Below, piece by piece: positions 1-11,097 of a DNA stretch of 64,000 nt. Below the pieces are notes generated by a model. The model saw only the letters and a list, made by a program, of their open reading frames with translations. It was not told the origin of the DNA and ran no database searches. Location of the stretch: NCBI RefSeq assembly GCF_019320115.1, contig NC_089584.1, positions 102,534,320 through 102,598,319 of the forward strand, written 5' to 3'. The DNA comes from Miscanthus floridulus (lineage: Eukaryota > Streptophyta > Magnoliopsida > Poales > Poaceae). Position numbers and translations under genes: made by a program. The first letter of the stretch is position 1, and each line of letters begins with the position of its first letter.

Positions 1-450
1 GCCTCCAGTATGAAATGAAATCAGTTCATGCTGATAACTTTAACCCATACACCAATGCAGACTAATGCAGACTCAAACTGCTGACCGCGCATTACTAGGT
101 AAGATAGGCAATTGATGTGGACTCTCAGGAATACAACAATATATCTGCTGTTCTGGGATTCTCTGTTCATAAGTTCATTGTCTCCTACTCTCCTCTTTTG
201 CCAGTTAATCATTTCAATATGCTTTATATCAAAAAATATTCTTACAACACATAGATGAGATGAATTCATAAGTAGAGCACCACAGCAAAGAAAGTAATTT
301 GCACATTTAGCATCAAATAAGTATAGTACAAACACAAAAGGAAAATATCTAACAAATAACTGAAATAGCTGATGCTATCTACCAATTGATAATTTCTTGG
401 AATGAATGGCCTAGAGTTACAACAACACTATAACAGAGCCACAGCTTCAA
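1..450. other. 3' flank of the MPPB gene
   Basis: AT-rich sequence downstream of the MPPB stop codon on the minus strand. It probably includes the 3' UTR. I see no clear polyadenylation signal and no other gene here. Confidence 0.4.
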
Positions 451-3400
451 CTATTTTGCATTCCCAAAGAAGAATATTCTTCGAGTAAAATCATCATCAG
501 AACATGTTTCCCAGCGAAACCAACTAAGCTCTGGCAAATTCGTGAGCTGTCCCACCCCAGCCAGAGCAACATCCTGTAAATTGCCAAACCAATCATGTCA
601 GTGCATGAGGCCTCCAGTAGCTCAAAGTATTCAACGATACTGTATTAAAACTCCTGCGGGGAAGCATTGCATTGAGTTTCTCGCACGCAGAAGAAACACC
701 CCAAAGGCCAGCTGTCCTAGACTCAGGGAGACTGCCGACAAGGGGTGTCTTTTTAACCTAGGTCTGTTGTTCGCTCTCACGGATAGTCGAACTCAGGACT
801 AATATGCTACTAAGGCTCCTATGACCACTATACTACACACCCGTTCACCAAAGATATTGTAGTACCCTGCGTAAGTAGAATAGCCACCACTTTTGGAAAT
901 TTACCTTATCAATTATGTACTCCTTGGCAGTTTCCATTACTGTAGCACAGTCAACAGCATCAATGCGTGCAAAAAGCTCTAGGAACGGCATGACTCGCCC
1001 ATAAGTTAACATCTGCATGAGATAGTATGAGGAAAAATCTTATTAATCAGGATGGGAGAAGCTGCTGCAATTCTGAGAAGTTTAGGCTAGAATAGTAGAG
1101 TACCTGGCGACCATTATTCTCAGAAACTGCGGTGGAGCCATCCATGTGAAGTAACAGAGCAGATTTCAGCTGGCATAAGATACATGTGTTAGTTCTAAAA
1201 TATGTTTCAGGCTCCACTAATGCAAACCAGATCTACCAAGTTGCATGTTAGTGTTTACATGAGGAGAAAGTTCTACAGTTCACCAATATTTAGGGGAACA
1301 TATATGTGATGTCACAATAATTTAATGTCACAACAGTGTTACATCATATTAGCATATTTAATGCTTCTAATTGTCCACAACAACACAGTATCATATATCC
1401 ATTATAGTTTAAAGGGAAGGGAAAGGTTTGTCTTTATGAACATGTAGCAATTTTCAACAACAACAACAACAACAAAGCCTTTTAGTCCCAAGCAAATTGG
1501 GGTAGGCTAGAGTTAAAACCCAATATGAGCCCCTAGTCATGGTTCATGGACGTCAATAGCTTCTTTTCAAACACTCCTATCCAAACAAAGATCTCTAGGC
1601 ATGGTTCATGCATGTCAACAACTTTTTTTTTCACAATGACAATAAAATAGATAATTTATTTTGGAACATTGGCTCTGCGAACACTGAACATGGTCTGCAT
1701 ATCTTGTTTTTAAGGATAATAATGAGACTTAAGATCTACAACCTTAAGTACAGCAGCCTAGAGTAATGAAGACCTCAATTATGACAGCCTTGTAAAATTG
1801 TATCTATGCTATATTGCACCATGTAAGCAGCAACAACAACAACATAGCCTTTCAGTCCCAAGTAAGTTGGGGTAGCTAGAGTTGAAACCCACCAAGAGCC
1901 CCAAGTCACGGTTCAGGCACTTCAATAGCTGCTTTCCCAGCACTCCTATTCAAACATATATCTCTAGGTATATCCCAAGCTTTCAAATCTCTTTTTATTG
2001 CCTCCCCCATGTCAATTTCGGTCTTTCTGTACCTCTTCTCATATTATTAGTTTGGCTCAGGACTCTACATCATCAGCGAACAACATACACTACATCATCA
2101 GCGAACAACATGTAGCAATTTTCCCAAATAAAAAAGATATCCACTGCCAGTGGAGGGAGGGAGGGAGAATATGGGCTTACTAGACAAAGCTTATTGGATT
2201 ACTAGACAATACGCGTATAACCAAATCACCGATATGTCAGGAACCATGCCATACCCGTGTCAAGGCTTACTAGAGAAAGCCAATGTTATCAAGTTGTCCG
2301 ACTAATCGCGATTAGTCAGGCTGATTGGTGCCATGGCGATCAGTTATGCACTACGATTAGTCACGATTAATCAGGCTGATCGGTGCCATGGCGACTAGGA
2401 TCGATTAGACGATTTGATAACGTTGGATAGAATATATTATTATAAATATTCACTGCCATGTGCTTGTTTTTGATGAAACATAGTTCTATATAGACAGGGT
2501 CAGATCAATAAAACTAAAGAATTAGCTTTCTCCCTTCTCTAATGCAGATAGAAGTAACCCATCACTTTTTTCTTCTACTATAAATAGCAATACCCGAAAA
2601 CAAGATATTAACAGCTGAAATGTACAAAATATACCGGGCATATAGGATGTTGGGGACAGAACCAGATACCTGATTGCGGGCACGAGCAACCTCTGTTTCT
2701 GACACTTGGGATGCAAGTCTTCTAAACTCCGCCATTATTAACCGTGACAAGTCATGCAGGGTGTCAGGCTGCAATTGATTTCACAAATTGAAAGAAACAT
2801 TGTAGCAATTAATATCTCCGTCAAATCGATATATTCGTTCAGCTGCTGGTATAGATGAATGGTCACTAGAAATTTCAATAGAACTATGTGATGTGCAAAT
2901 ACAAGTGATTGTCTGAGTAGTTTATTGATCCATATAATATATTAACCAGACATTGGCTACATTCAGCCTATGTGACGGAATATATAGGGAATATTTATGA
3001 ATATCCCTCGTCATTTGAACAAGGAAGTTCCCTTCCTAGTGCCAACCCCAGAGATCTGATCTGGATTGCCATTGATTCACTCAAACAAACATGTCCTATC
3101 CCACCAGAAGGCATTCAGAATCCTCACTGCTTGATCATTAAAATGTGTAACCACAAATGTTGCAAGGGAATACCCACGCCTAATCAGTGATCACTATTTC
3201 ATCCACTCATCAATCTAAATCTTATTTTGGAATGAGAGAGCCTTCAAAAGTAGATTTTGACCACCATCTTAACTATATTTTCAATTGCTATATAAAGTCA
3301 TCACTATATAGTCATCACTATCTTAGAGGCATTTCAAAGACGAACTATTGATGCAATATCTATATAATAGCATGCGTGTAATTTGTGATTAACAGATTAT

Positions 3401-5988
3401 CAAAACTCATAAAATTTGACCTTTCCATATCAAAATATGTGTTGCATTGATGAATGGAGGGAGTACTATACTAAATTAATCTTTATGCAATTTCAGAGCT
3501 TACAAAAAATGAACTCATAATGAGATAAAAGGAAAAAGACAGGAGATCTTACAAGTGTCGATCTTACGTTCAGGCTAGTTGGACTAGAACAAACTTAAAA
3601 GATTGAGCAACAAACTTACCGGAGCAATAGTATAAATGCCAAATATTCCTGTGTCCCGATAGTTAGTATTGAACGCCATGAGGCTCTCAGCTAAGTTAGC
3701 ATTGCTGATACCACGAGCTAAAGAAGACCTTGTAGTTTCAATAAGTAGCATCAGCGTTAAACAGCAATTTGGTGGTAATACACTAGGAAAGCAAATTACT
3801 AACAAATCAAATGTAAACTAGGAAGGGAATTCTCATACCCTGAGCAGTTCCCAACCCCAATGCTCCTGTACCAGGATCCCAATATGCTTTGGATCACCAT
3901 AAGGGGAATGGAGCTAGGGTCAGTCCATGATGCGCCTTTGAAAGCTATTGCAACATGTGCTAGAGGCAACTCTGCATTTTCTACACGAACCTACAAAAGC
4001 TGAGGATCAGTTGAGTGGAAAAAAAACACTAAACTAAATTAAAGATTATTTGAAATGGCCTAGAAATTGTTAAATAAGATCCTGTATGAACAAACCAGAC
4101 CTCAGATCCAGTAAAAATAGCTGGGTTCGCCTCGACAAGCTGATCAGCAGTAGTTGGATCAGTGGAGAATTCTGTGAATAATTCTTTCACCTGATCAACA
4201 ACTTCATCGTGACTGACACTTCCAGCAGCAGATACAACCTAGACCAGACAGCAGAATAAAACCTTTACAACTTCTCTGCTCAAGAAGAATCAACGTATAC
4301 GAACTTTCAGAATTCTCAGAAAGAAATACCATTCGAGGACAGGTATAGTGAGTTGAGATATACTGTTCCAAGTCTTTCTTAGAGATGGACCTAATATTCT
4401 CTTCAGGACCTAATATTGTGTCCCCTAGTGGATGGCCTTGGAATGCTGCTGCATGCAAGTGATCAAATATCACCTCTTCCATCATCCCTTGCACCTATTT
4501 TTCAATAAAAACAAATCACGCATCCACATCAAGCAATAAATGTTCCATTTTAGTAGCAAGAGCTGTTATTAACCACATCAAGAATTTTTTTCACTGAAGA
4601 TCATGGAAGAATAATGTTAAAAAGGAAAACCAGCAATGCTACATGGTTAAAGTTTTGGTTTTATGTTGATTGTCATAGCATATGAATCATCAGGACATCA
4701 CTAAATAGCTGCATTTACTGCTAAATATCATCATCACATGCAGCACCGTTAAAAATGTTCTCCCCTACAAATAAAAACAACGGTCAGGGGGTCAGGGCAT
4801 TATATTTGTTTATATGTGCCATAGCCCATAGGAAGCAGCTTCCACATAACCCATGCTGAATGAGATGGATAGCATTGGGTGCAAACTAAGAGTTCAAATA
4901 GATACCAGTTGCCACGCTAACTTATAATCAGTCAATTACACAAACTTCAATAAGCAATGTCCCTGTTAAAGCAATACCAAATGTGCATTAAAATAACAAA
5001 GTCTCCACTTTTAGTTGAAAACCCAATCGAGCATCTAAGGGTGTGTTTGGTTTGAGGAATGAGGTGATCCATCTTCTTACTCCTCACTTTTTTTTTTCTT
5101 TTGGTTTGTGGAATAGAATGAGTTGATCCATCACCACCTCATTCCTCAAGCTAATAATTAGTACATGCATGAGGAATGGGTTGATTCCACCAAAATTCAT
5201 GGGATGAATCCATGATGCAACACCTCACAAAGCATAGGATGATTCCACAAACCAAACACACCATAAAGTTTTTGCCTTTACCCTTATCACAATGGTATGT
5301 CCAATTAGCAACGCAGCGAGAATACTGTTAAGTACTCTAATCTAAGGTAGTAAAGCAAGGAATCGAGGTCTGAAGGACAAGAAAGGTACAGCACAGCAAA
5401 TTCGTAGAACAAGCTCACCTCCTCCATCTCACGGAGGATGACGCCGCGTTCCCGCTGGATGGCATTTTCGGGGAATCGCGGGTGCTGTAGGATGTCGCTG
5501 AGGACGTCTAGCGCCGCCGGAACGTGGCGCGCCTGCACGTCGGCAAAGAAGGTGGTCTGCTCGCGGGAGGTATACGCGTTGAGGCGCGCGCCCATGTCCT
5601 CGATCTCCACCTCGAGCGCCTGCGCGTTGGGCCGGCGCCGGGTGCCCTTGAAGGCCATGTGTTCGAGGAAGTGCGCGGTCCCGTTGGTTCCAGGGAGTTC
5701 GAAGCGGCTCCCCGCATCGACCCAGACGCCGACGGAGGCCATCCGTGTGGCGGCCGGGTACGCCTGCGTAACGACGCGGAGGCCCGAGGGGAGCGTGGAG
5801 ACGCGCGCGGCGGGGAACCGGAGGTACGGGGAGTGGTCAGGGGTGCGGGGCACCGGCGAGGCGTGGCGGAGGAAGCGGCTGGTGGAGGGCGACGGGGAGA
5901 CGGCGGTGGTGGAGGCGGAGTGGAGGAGGCGGTTGAGGTAGGGGAGGAGCCGGCGCCTCAAGCGGGCGGCTGACGCGAGAGCGGCCAT
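451..5988 (-). CDS. MPPB: Mitochondrial processing peptidase, beta subunit
   Basis: Nine exons on the complement strand, all with GT/AG introns: 5419-5988, 4330-4494, 4101-4238, 3839-3990, 3620-3728, 2670-2768, 1104-1169, 905-1012 and 451-573. They total 1530 bp, or 509 residues plus stop, close to the family's usual 490-530. The family is an M16 zinc peptidase that removes targeting presequences from imported proteins in the matrix; in plants it is part of the cytochrome bc1 complex. The N-terminus is rich in Arg, Ser and Leu with few acidic residues, as in a transit peptide. HFLEH at about residues 106-110 and Glu187 (REMEE) give the HxxEH-x76-E zinc and catalytic site, which marks the catalytic beta subunit rather than alpha. 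Exon 5 must start at 3728, since this acceptor restores both phase and family alignment (GSSLARGIS). The ATG at 5988 sits in a good context (ATCATGGCC). The last exon is unusual: after NLPELSWFRW the tail is acidic, then ends RRIFFFGNAK. Introns carry a SINE, two dispersed repeats and a Tourist MITE. Confidence 0.93.
650..845 (-). mobile_element. tRNA-derived SINE fragment in MPPB intron 8
   Basis: Read on the minus strand, it starts GGGTGTGTAGTATAGTGG, which resembles a tRNA A box. A B-box-like GAGTTCGACT follows about 35-40 bp later, then GTGAGAGCGAAC and a run of A after GGTT. This is the layout of the grass SINE that also occurs at 8008-8477. Ends are approximate. Confidence 0.55.
1453..1640. 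repeat. Dispersed repeat copy 1 in MPPB intron 7
   Basis: (CAA)n is followed by TTTTAGTCCCAAGCAAATTG and GGGTAGGCTAGAG. It shares most of its sequence with a second copy at 1830-2060 in the same orientation. I know this as an abundant grass repeat but cannot assign a superfamily. Confidence 0.6.
1830..2060. repeat. Dispersed repeat copy 2 in MPPB intron 7
   Basis: Direct copy of the 1453-1640 repeat (CAACAACAACAACATAGCC, then TCAGTCCCAAGTAAGTTGGG). It extends further 3' to about 2060. The two copies lie about 380 bp apart. Confidence 0.6.
5039..5263. mobile_element. Tourist-like MITE in MPPB intron 1
   Basis: 225-bp element with inverted ends GGGTGTGTTTGGTTTG and CAAACCAAACACACCA, flanked on both sides by TAA (5036-5038 and 5264-5266). 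A 3-bp TAA duplication with such ends is the signature of PIF/Harbinger-derived Tourist MITEs. It has no coding capacity. Confidence 0.85.
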
Positions 5989-6238
5989 GATGTGTTCGAC
6001 GGAATCCCTCTACCGTCGCGCCGCGAACAGGGGTGACGAAGAGAGGGGTCCGGGTTTTTTTCCCCTCTCTCCCGTTTATTCTTGCGGCGGTGGGAAGGCT
6101 ACCGCCTACCGCTGACTCGTAGCTGAGAAATATCGCCGGGTTTTGGTTCCGAGTCGGTCAGGTAGATTGCTATATGATAGCCGTCTCGTACGTCGTCTTT
6201 CACGTAGTGTCACATTGCTCTTTTTTTTCTGACGTGAA

Positions 6239-6282
6239 GGAAAGAGAGAGGAGAGAGGAGAGAGGAGAGAGGAGAGAGAAAG
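6239..6282. repeat. GAGAGAG microsatellite
   Basis: Tandem GAGAGAG units in the MPPB 5' flank, about 250 bp upstream of the start codon. On the minus strand this is a CT-rich tract. Confidence 0.9.
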
Positions 6283-6693
6283 ATATCATCGTTTTACGAA
6301 ATAATCATCTCATGAGCTAAAATTTAGGACTATAAGATAACTATTCTATCATTGTATGAGTTGTTGTTGCCATACGCCTCACAACTTTATTTTATTCTAT
6401 GCATAAATTAAGAAATTGTGACTTGCCATGAGACAACTTAGAAAACAATCATTATATATGTTGTCTATTAAGCCATCTTAAAATTACGTGACACTACATG
6501 AAACCACCTACGACACAAGATTCATGTCTTGCCCTTAGTAGTCCTAGCTTTATTAGGAGTGCAATTGAATTGAATCAATAAAACGGACACAGATAAGTAG
6601 GAACACATGAAATGTGGAGAAGTTTACTTGTGAATTTGAACGATATTAAATCCGATGCTCTTGTATGTTTTCTTCAGTAGCGTTACACAGCAA

Positions 6694-6712
6694 GGGGGGG
6701 GGGGGGGGGGGG
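6694..6712. repeat. 19-bp G homopolymer
   Basis: Uninterrupted run of G; its length is likely to be unreliable in any assembly. Confidence 0.9.
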
Positions 6713-8007
6713 CTCAAGCCCTCCCTACCCATATCGTAACCCCTGTGGAGCCCCCATGAATTTTTAGGCAAAGTTCTCTAGTGTAGGGGGGCTAAGACTT
6801 AAGATCGAACATCAGTGTTGTTCAGCCTCCCTGAAATATTTTCCGGGTCCGCCGGACACCCGTATCAAACTTGTTTGCCAAAAGCCAGACACCTCACATC
6901 CATGTCGGATTTCAATACAGTATTTGTTTCCAAATGTATTTGACATGTCAAAAGAAAATCTACCAAATCGCCAATACAAACATCCACGTCCTTATATAAG
7001 TTATATAATACGTGTTTTCACACTATATCGTATGTTTCTTTTGGAATAAAATACTGTAATTTTTTGTTTTGTTGTATGTTGAGCTATAGTGCAAGTTTAA
7101 ATTGCCATGACAGGTTTATTTTTCCCATTGTATGGGTGTAGATTTAACATTATTGATCCTTGTAGTGTACATGACTTTGTTCTCCGGTACTCAAATTATC
7201 ATATTTATTTTATATTTTTTATGATGATAAAATTATGTATAACTTTTTAGGTACAAATTAGACTTTTTATGAGAGGATTGCAGTCTGAGCCATTTTCTAC
7301 ACCCAACGTAAAGAAATATAACAGGTCCACTAAGCCCATGCAGTATTGTTTGTCAAAAAAAAAAAGACCATGCAGTATTGATAGATGGGAAAAAATCCTT
7401 TTGACGCCTTAATTTTCGCGGTTGTCCGATCCCCCTCCTCTCATCTGTAAAACTTTGTTTTTAAACCACTAAACTTTTGACACCAATTTTTTTTGGGCAC
7501 CTCGGGTATTTTCACGGTGACTTCTGCTAAGGTGATGCCACGTCAACTATCCTACATACATGCTGTCGCGTCACCTAGTAGTGGTAAATCGGGCTATAAT
7601 TTTGTTCAAAAATTGTTCGCATTTAAAAAAATGCAATTAAAAATCCTAAAATCTAGTTTAGTGTTAAAAAATCATAGAATAAATGATACAGATCAAAAAT
7701 TACAAAACTAAATTCATATTTTCCAAATATCATTTTTCTATTCTATATGGTGCCTAAATTAGAGCTACTTGAATCTTATATAGACTCCTTTTAGTGCTTA
7801 TTTACTAGTAGATAAACTCATTATCTATTATAATTAGTTTACATCGACGATAAAGTGACTTACCATCTAGTTTCCCATCACATTATGCTCCATAATTCAA
7901 TGCATTATTAAAACTTAAAGTAAATTCAATAGTTATAAAAAAGCACGTCAACAAAAAAAAAGCCACATCAACTAGTCTCGTTTACCTCCCCTTAGTTGAT
8001 GTGGTGC

Positions 8008-8477
8008 ACGTAAAAGGGCTCTAGTGGTTATAAGTAGCAGCTCAGGTTATGGGTTTTAACTCCTCGTGGGAGCGAATTTTCTAGGATTTTATCGGTGTTG
8101 TGCTTTTAGTGCAGGCGCTCAGGTTATGGGTTTGACTGCCCGTGGGAACGAATTTTCTAGGGTTTTGGGGTTGACTCCCCGTGGGGAGTGAATTTTCTAG
8201 GATTTATCGGTGTTGTGCTTTTAGTGCAGGCGCTCAGGTTCTGGGTTTGACTGCCTGTGGGAGCGAATTTTCTAGGATTTATTGGTGTTGTGCTTTTAGT
8301 GGCAGCAGACATTTGTATCGTCAGCAAGGCGTCTGTAGTGACTTCGTCATTCTCGAGGTTTTGTCGGCTCAGTTTTTGAAGATGCTCATTAGGGTAGGAT
8401 TTGTGTGTGTGCGTTCATAGAGTGAATGTGCGTGTGCTGTGAGTGTCTGCATAGTAACTATGCAATTCATAAAAAAA
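8008..8477 (+). mobile_element. SINE with reiterated tRNA-like head
   Basis: Head unit: GCTCTAGTGGTTATAAGTAG (A-box-like), then GGGTTTTAACTCCTCGTGGG (B-box-like), then AGCGAATTTTCTAGGATTT. The B-box part recurs at about 8119, 8168 and 8230, so the 5' half is a partial tandem array. The tail has the SINE 3' body (GTGTGTGTGCGTTCATAG) and a short A tract. The flanks TGATGTGGTGC (7997-8007) and TGAAGTGGTGC (8478-8488) match at 10 of 11 bases, fitting a target duplication from LINE-assisted insertion. Confidence 0.75.
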
Positions 8478-8607
8478 TGAAGTGGTGCCAAGTTAAAAAA
8501 AACACCATCAAAATCATTAAGGTTGCTAAATTAAACAATTTTAAAAATTAAATGGATCAGAAAAGTCGATGGGTCAAATGGATCTTTTTTCCTTGATTGA
8601 TTTTTTA

Positions 8608-8966
8608 GGCCAGTCGTAGTGGGAGTTTTATCATAGTTTTATTTGTATTTATTGAGCTGTCATATAAGTCTTTTTTATGATGTGGTAAGATTTTTAAGAA
8701 GAGAGAGAAAATAAGTTTCGTGAGAGCAAGTATAATAAGAGGCTATAAGCTGACTAAATGCTGAGGTGGAGGAGAGAGAAAATAAGAGAGAGGAGAAGAG
8801 GGTTACAAGCTTACAGCCGGCTTCGGCACAAGAACTAAAAAATTTAATGAAAGAGACAAGTGGGCCATGTATTAATAGTGAAGAGCTAATTACTATATGA
8901 GTGGGTTGAGAAAAGGCTGTAAAGAATTTTACAACTAGCAAGCCAGCTGTATTATTAGCCTGGCTC
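8608..8966. mobile_element. PIF-type MITE end and nested MITE
   Basis: TTA (8605-8607) followed by GGCCAGTCGTAGTGGGAG matches the end of the PIF/Harbinger element at 58570-63044. Inside or next to it, 8724-8966 is a separate inverted-repeat MITE (GAGCAAGTATAATAAG at one end, TATTATTAGCCTGGCTC at the other). The right end of the outer element was not found. Confidence 0.55.
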
Positions 8967-9154
8967 TGGATGAAACTCTCTTGACACAGTTACCAACTCT
9001 CCATGAGTTATAAAATTAAATACCTATAAAATCATAGAATAAAACACCTCACTCTTAATAGAAAAAAATCGTGAATACAGTATCCACCAACAGCCGGTGC
9101 ATACTGTCTCTCCCTAGATGACACGTGTGCACCTACAACATTCAATGTGCTCGA

Positions 9155-9416
9155 AACTGAAAATGATATGGATATTTTCCGACGGTATTCGAGACCGAAT
9201 CCGTTTAGAAGGGTTTATATCTGTATCCGAGTCTGGATATTCAACATCCGATATCGTATCCGTATACGAATACTCAAATCACATATTTATGATGTCGATA
9301 TTTAATCGTATCCTATCCGATATAGTTGACACTGTCCATATTTGAATCCGAATCTAGACAGAAATACGAAAATAAATCTAATATGAGTAAATCCCTCCGT
9401 ATCCGTTTTCATCACT
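9155..9416. mobile_element. Degenerate inverted-repeat MITE
   Basis: Left end GAAACTGAAAATGATATGGA pairs loosely with right end TCCGTATCCGTTTTCATC. The interior is full of ATCCGTAT / ATCCGATA motifs typical of one class of grass MITE. Short open frames inside it do not look coding. Confidence 0.5.
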
Positions 9417-10089
9417 GTTCGGAACAACCGTTTTGCGGCAGCTACGGACGCACAGGAGCTCGGCTCTTTTCTTTTCCGTGTTCATCGCCACACAAACTGG
9501 ATAACCACATGCCGTTGATGTTATCTGATGTCCACGTGTTAGTAGATTGTCATCGGTATGCACTAAGCCTCGGTGCATACTGTCTGCATCTGATTTTCTT
9601 CACACCTAACTTGTTTGATACACATGTATTTATCTTAATTCACATGGGTTAAAGTGGATTGAAGTAGAATTAAATTAAGTTTCATCTCATTTCACTCCAA
9701 CACACATAAATTAAGGTGCATACAAATAAAGTCTTAATAAATAGTTTTATTCATTTTTTATTTCATTATATTGCAAACAATGCTATAAAACTCTCCGCAC
9801 ACTGGCCTTAGGGCTTCCGCAGGCTGCAGCATGCGTGCTTGTCCAGATGTCACACAAGCAGGCCTTGTCGCATCCGAGGCGACGTGCGATCGTGTCGCAG
9901 AAAATTTTCTTCCGCCATATTGGCCCATGAAACGAGATGTCGCATGTAGAGCTCCAGGGAGGATAACCCTTCTTTGGGCCTGTTGGCCTTCTTGTAGGCC
10001 CACATAATTTTCTGTCATTTGACACTGTTTCCACATCGTACAAGAGTGCTGTCACGTTGCCCACAGCTGACAACTCAGTGCACAATGAT
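9417..10089. other. Intergenic, no gene recognised
   Basis: Mixed-composition sequence with several overlapping short open frames on both strands, none resembling a known protein. Confidence 0.4.
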
Positions 10090-10437
10090 GCAGTCTTTGG
10101 TGTGTATGGTTGTTTAGTCGTCCCTAAAATTCACGTCACATTGAATATTTAGATACTAATAAGAAGCATTAAATATAGATTAATTATAAAATCAATTATG
10201 GAGGCTAATTTGCGAGACGATTTTTAAGCCTAATTAATCTGTCATTAGCATATGTACTGTAGCACAATGTTGTCAAATCATAGACTAATTAGGCTTAAAA
10301 GATCCGTCTCGTAAATTAGTCGCAAGTTATATAATTAATTTCGTAATTAGTCTATATTTAATACTTCATGTATGTGTCTAAATATTCGATGAAACATGAA
10401 TTTGAAGAGCGCCTAAAAATCCAAACAGGGCCTCTGT
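10090..10437. mobile_element. Common grass MITE, AGGCTTAAAAGAT type
   Basis: Right end CCAAACAGGGCC. The interior has the typical TTAAATATAGATTAATTAT, AGCCTAATTAATC and ACTAATTAGGCTTAAAAGAT blocks in inverted arrangement. Relatives lie at 40366-40580, 40907-41155 and 41523-41766. The left end is weak. Confidence 0.65.
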
Positions 10438-10633
10438 AACTCGGTTTTCTACATGTGCATCTTCTGTTCTGTCACACCGGTTATTCTTTTCCACGTGTAT
10501 ATGATATATATAATGATCTTATCAAAGTGGCTGTGGCCAACCCGTGAACAAAAATGTCGACTACTGACTAAAATATTTAGTGCGATATTAAGTTCAGGTC
10601 GCGTAGTTTCCTACGTGATAGCAACTGCACGTA

Positions 10634-10767
10634 GCCTGTTTGGTTGGCTAGTTCGTATCATTGCTGGTTCGTTAAGAAGTACTGTTGGTTAGTTTGTGTG
10701 AGAGAAAATACTGTTCCGGCTGAAAATTTACGACCATTTACGACAAACCATATCCAAACGAACAGGC
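10634..10767. mobile_element. Short hAT-like MITE
   Basis: Ends GCCTGTTTGGTTGG and CCAAACGAACAGGC are inverted repeats. The interior carries TTTGTGTGAGAGAAAATACTG, typical of this small grass family. Related copies occur at 29105-29220 and, degenerate, near 31290. Confidence 0.7.
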
Positions 10768-10881
10768 CGACGATCATTGAGTGGCAGCCCATATCGGACC
10801 GGACTCCCAATTTCAATAATTTTCCACACTATGTGGCAGGGTAATTTTCGAACGCACGTCACCAACCCTTCCAACCAACCC

Positions 10882-11096
10882 GATTTTTTTAAATTTTAAC
10901 ACTTTTTAAAAACTAATTTTAAATCTAACACTGTCTATTTTTTTAACTAACATTTTTGGCCGCGTCTATTGTTCTGGCGCGGCCAAATGCTTGTGTCGCA
11001 GAAGAGGACTGACGTGGCGACGACTGGAATCGCGATCGTTGACGTGGCAGGGCTCTGCTGCGCCACCGATCTTGACACGGCAGGGCCAAATAAATA
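10882..11096 (+). repeat. Left terminal inverted repeat of element A
   Basis: Pairs with 22846-23101 in inverse orientation. Shared blocks include TTTTAACACTTTTT, GGCCGCGTCTATTG and a TATA-like AAATAAATAT at the inner edge. Confidence 0.85.
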
Positions 11097-11097
11097 T
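11088..11097 (+). promoter_or_regulatory. Putative TATA box in TIR of element A
   Basis: AAATAAATAT at the inner edge of the terminal repeat. The equivalents are ATATATA in copy B and AATAAATA in copy C, at the same place. About 200 bp downstream, CTCCTAAG|GTACAT looks like a splice donor for a leader intron ending TAATAG just before the PMD ATG at 11852. Confidence 0.45.

Larger units (their letters stand above)
5989..8007. other. Intergenic DNA upstream of MPPB
   Basis: Contains the MPPB 5' flank, a GAGAGAG microsatellite, a G tract and AT-rich DNA. I see no gene. Around 6690-6870 the sequence looks like a degenerate repeat (G tract, then AAGCCCTCCC, and a later GTGTAGGGGGGCTAAGAC), but no ends could be fixed. 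Confidence 0.5.

Noticed and set aside
780..845. tRNA gene
   Set aside because: A- and B-box-like blocks are present, but no cloverleaf can be formed; it is the head of a SINE.
5438..5973. Plus-strand open frames of 149-167 codons
   Set aside because: They are antisense shadows of MPPB exon 1.
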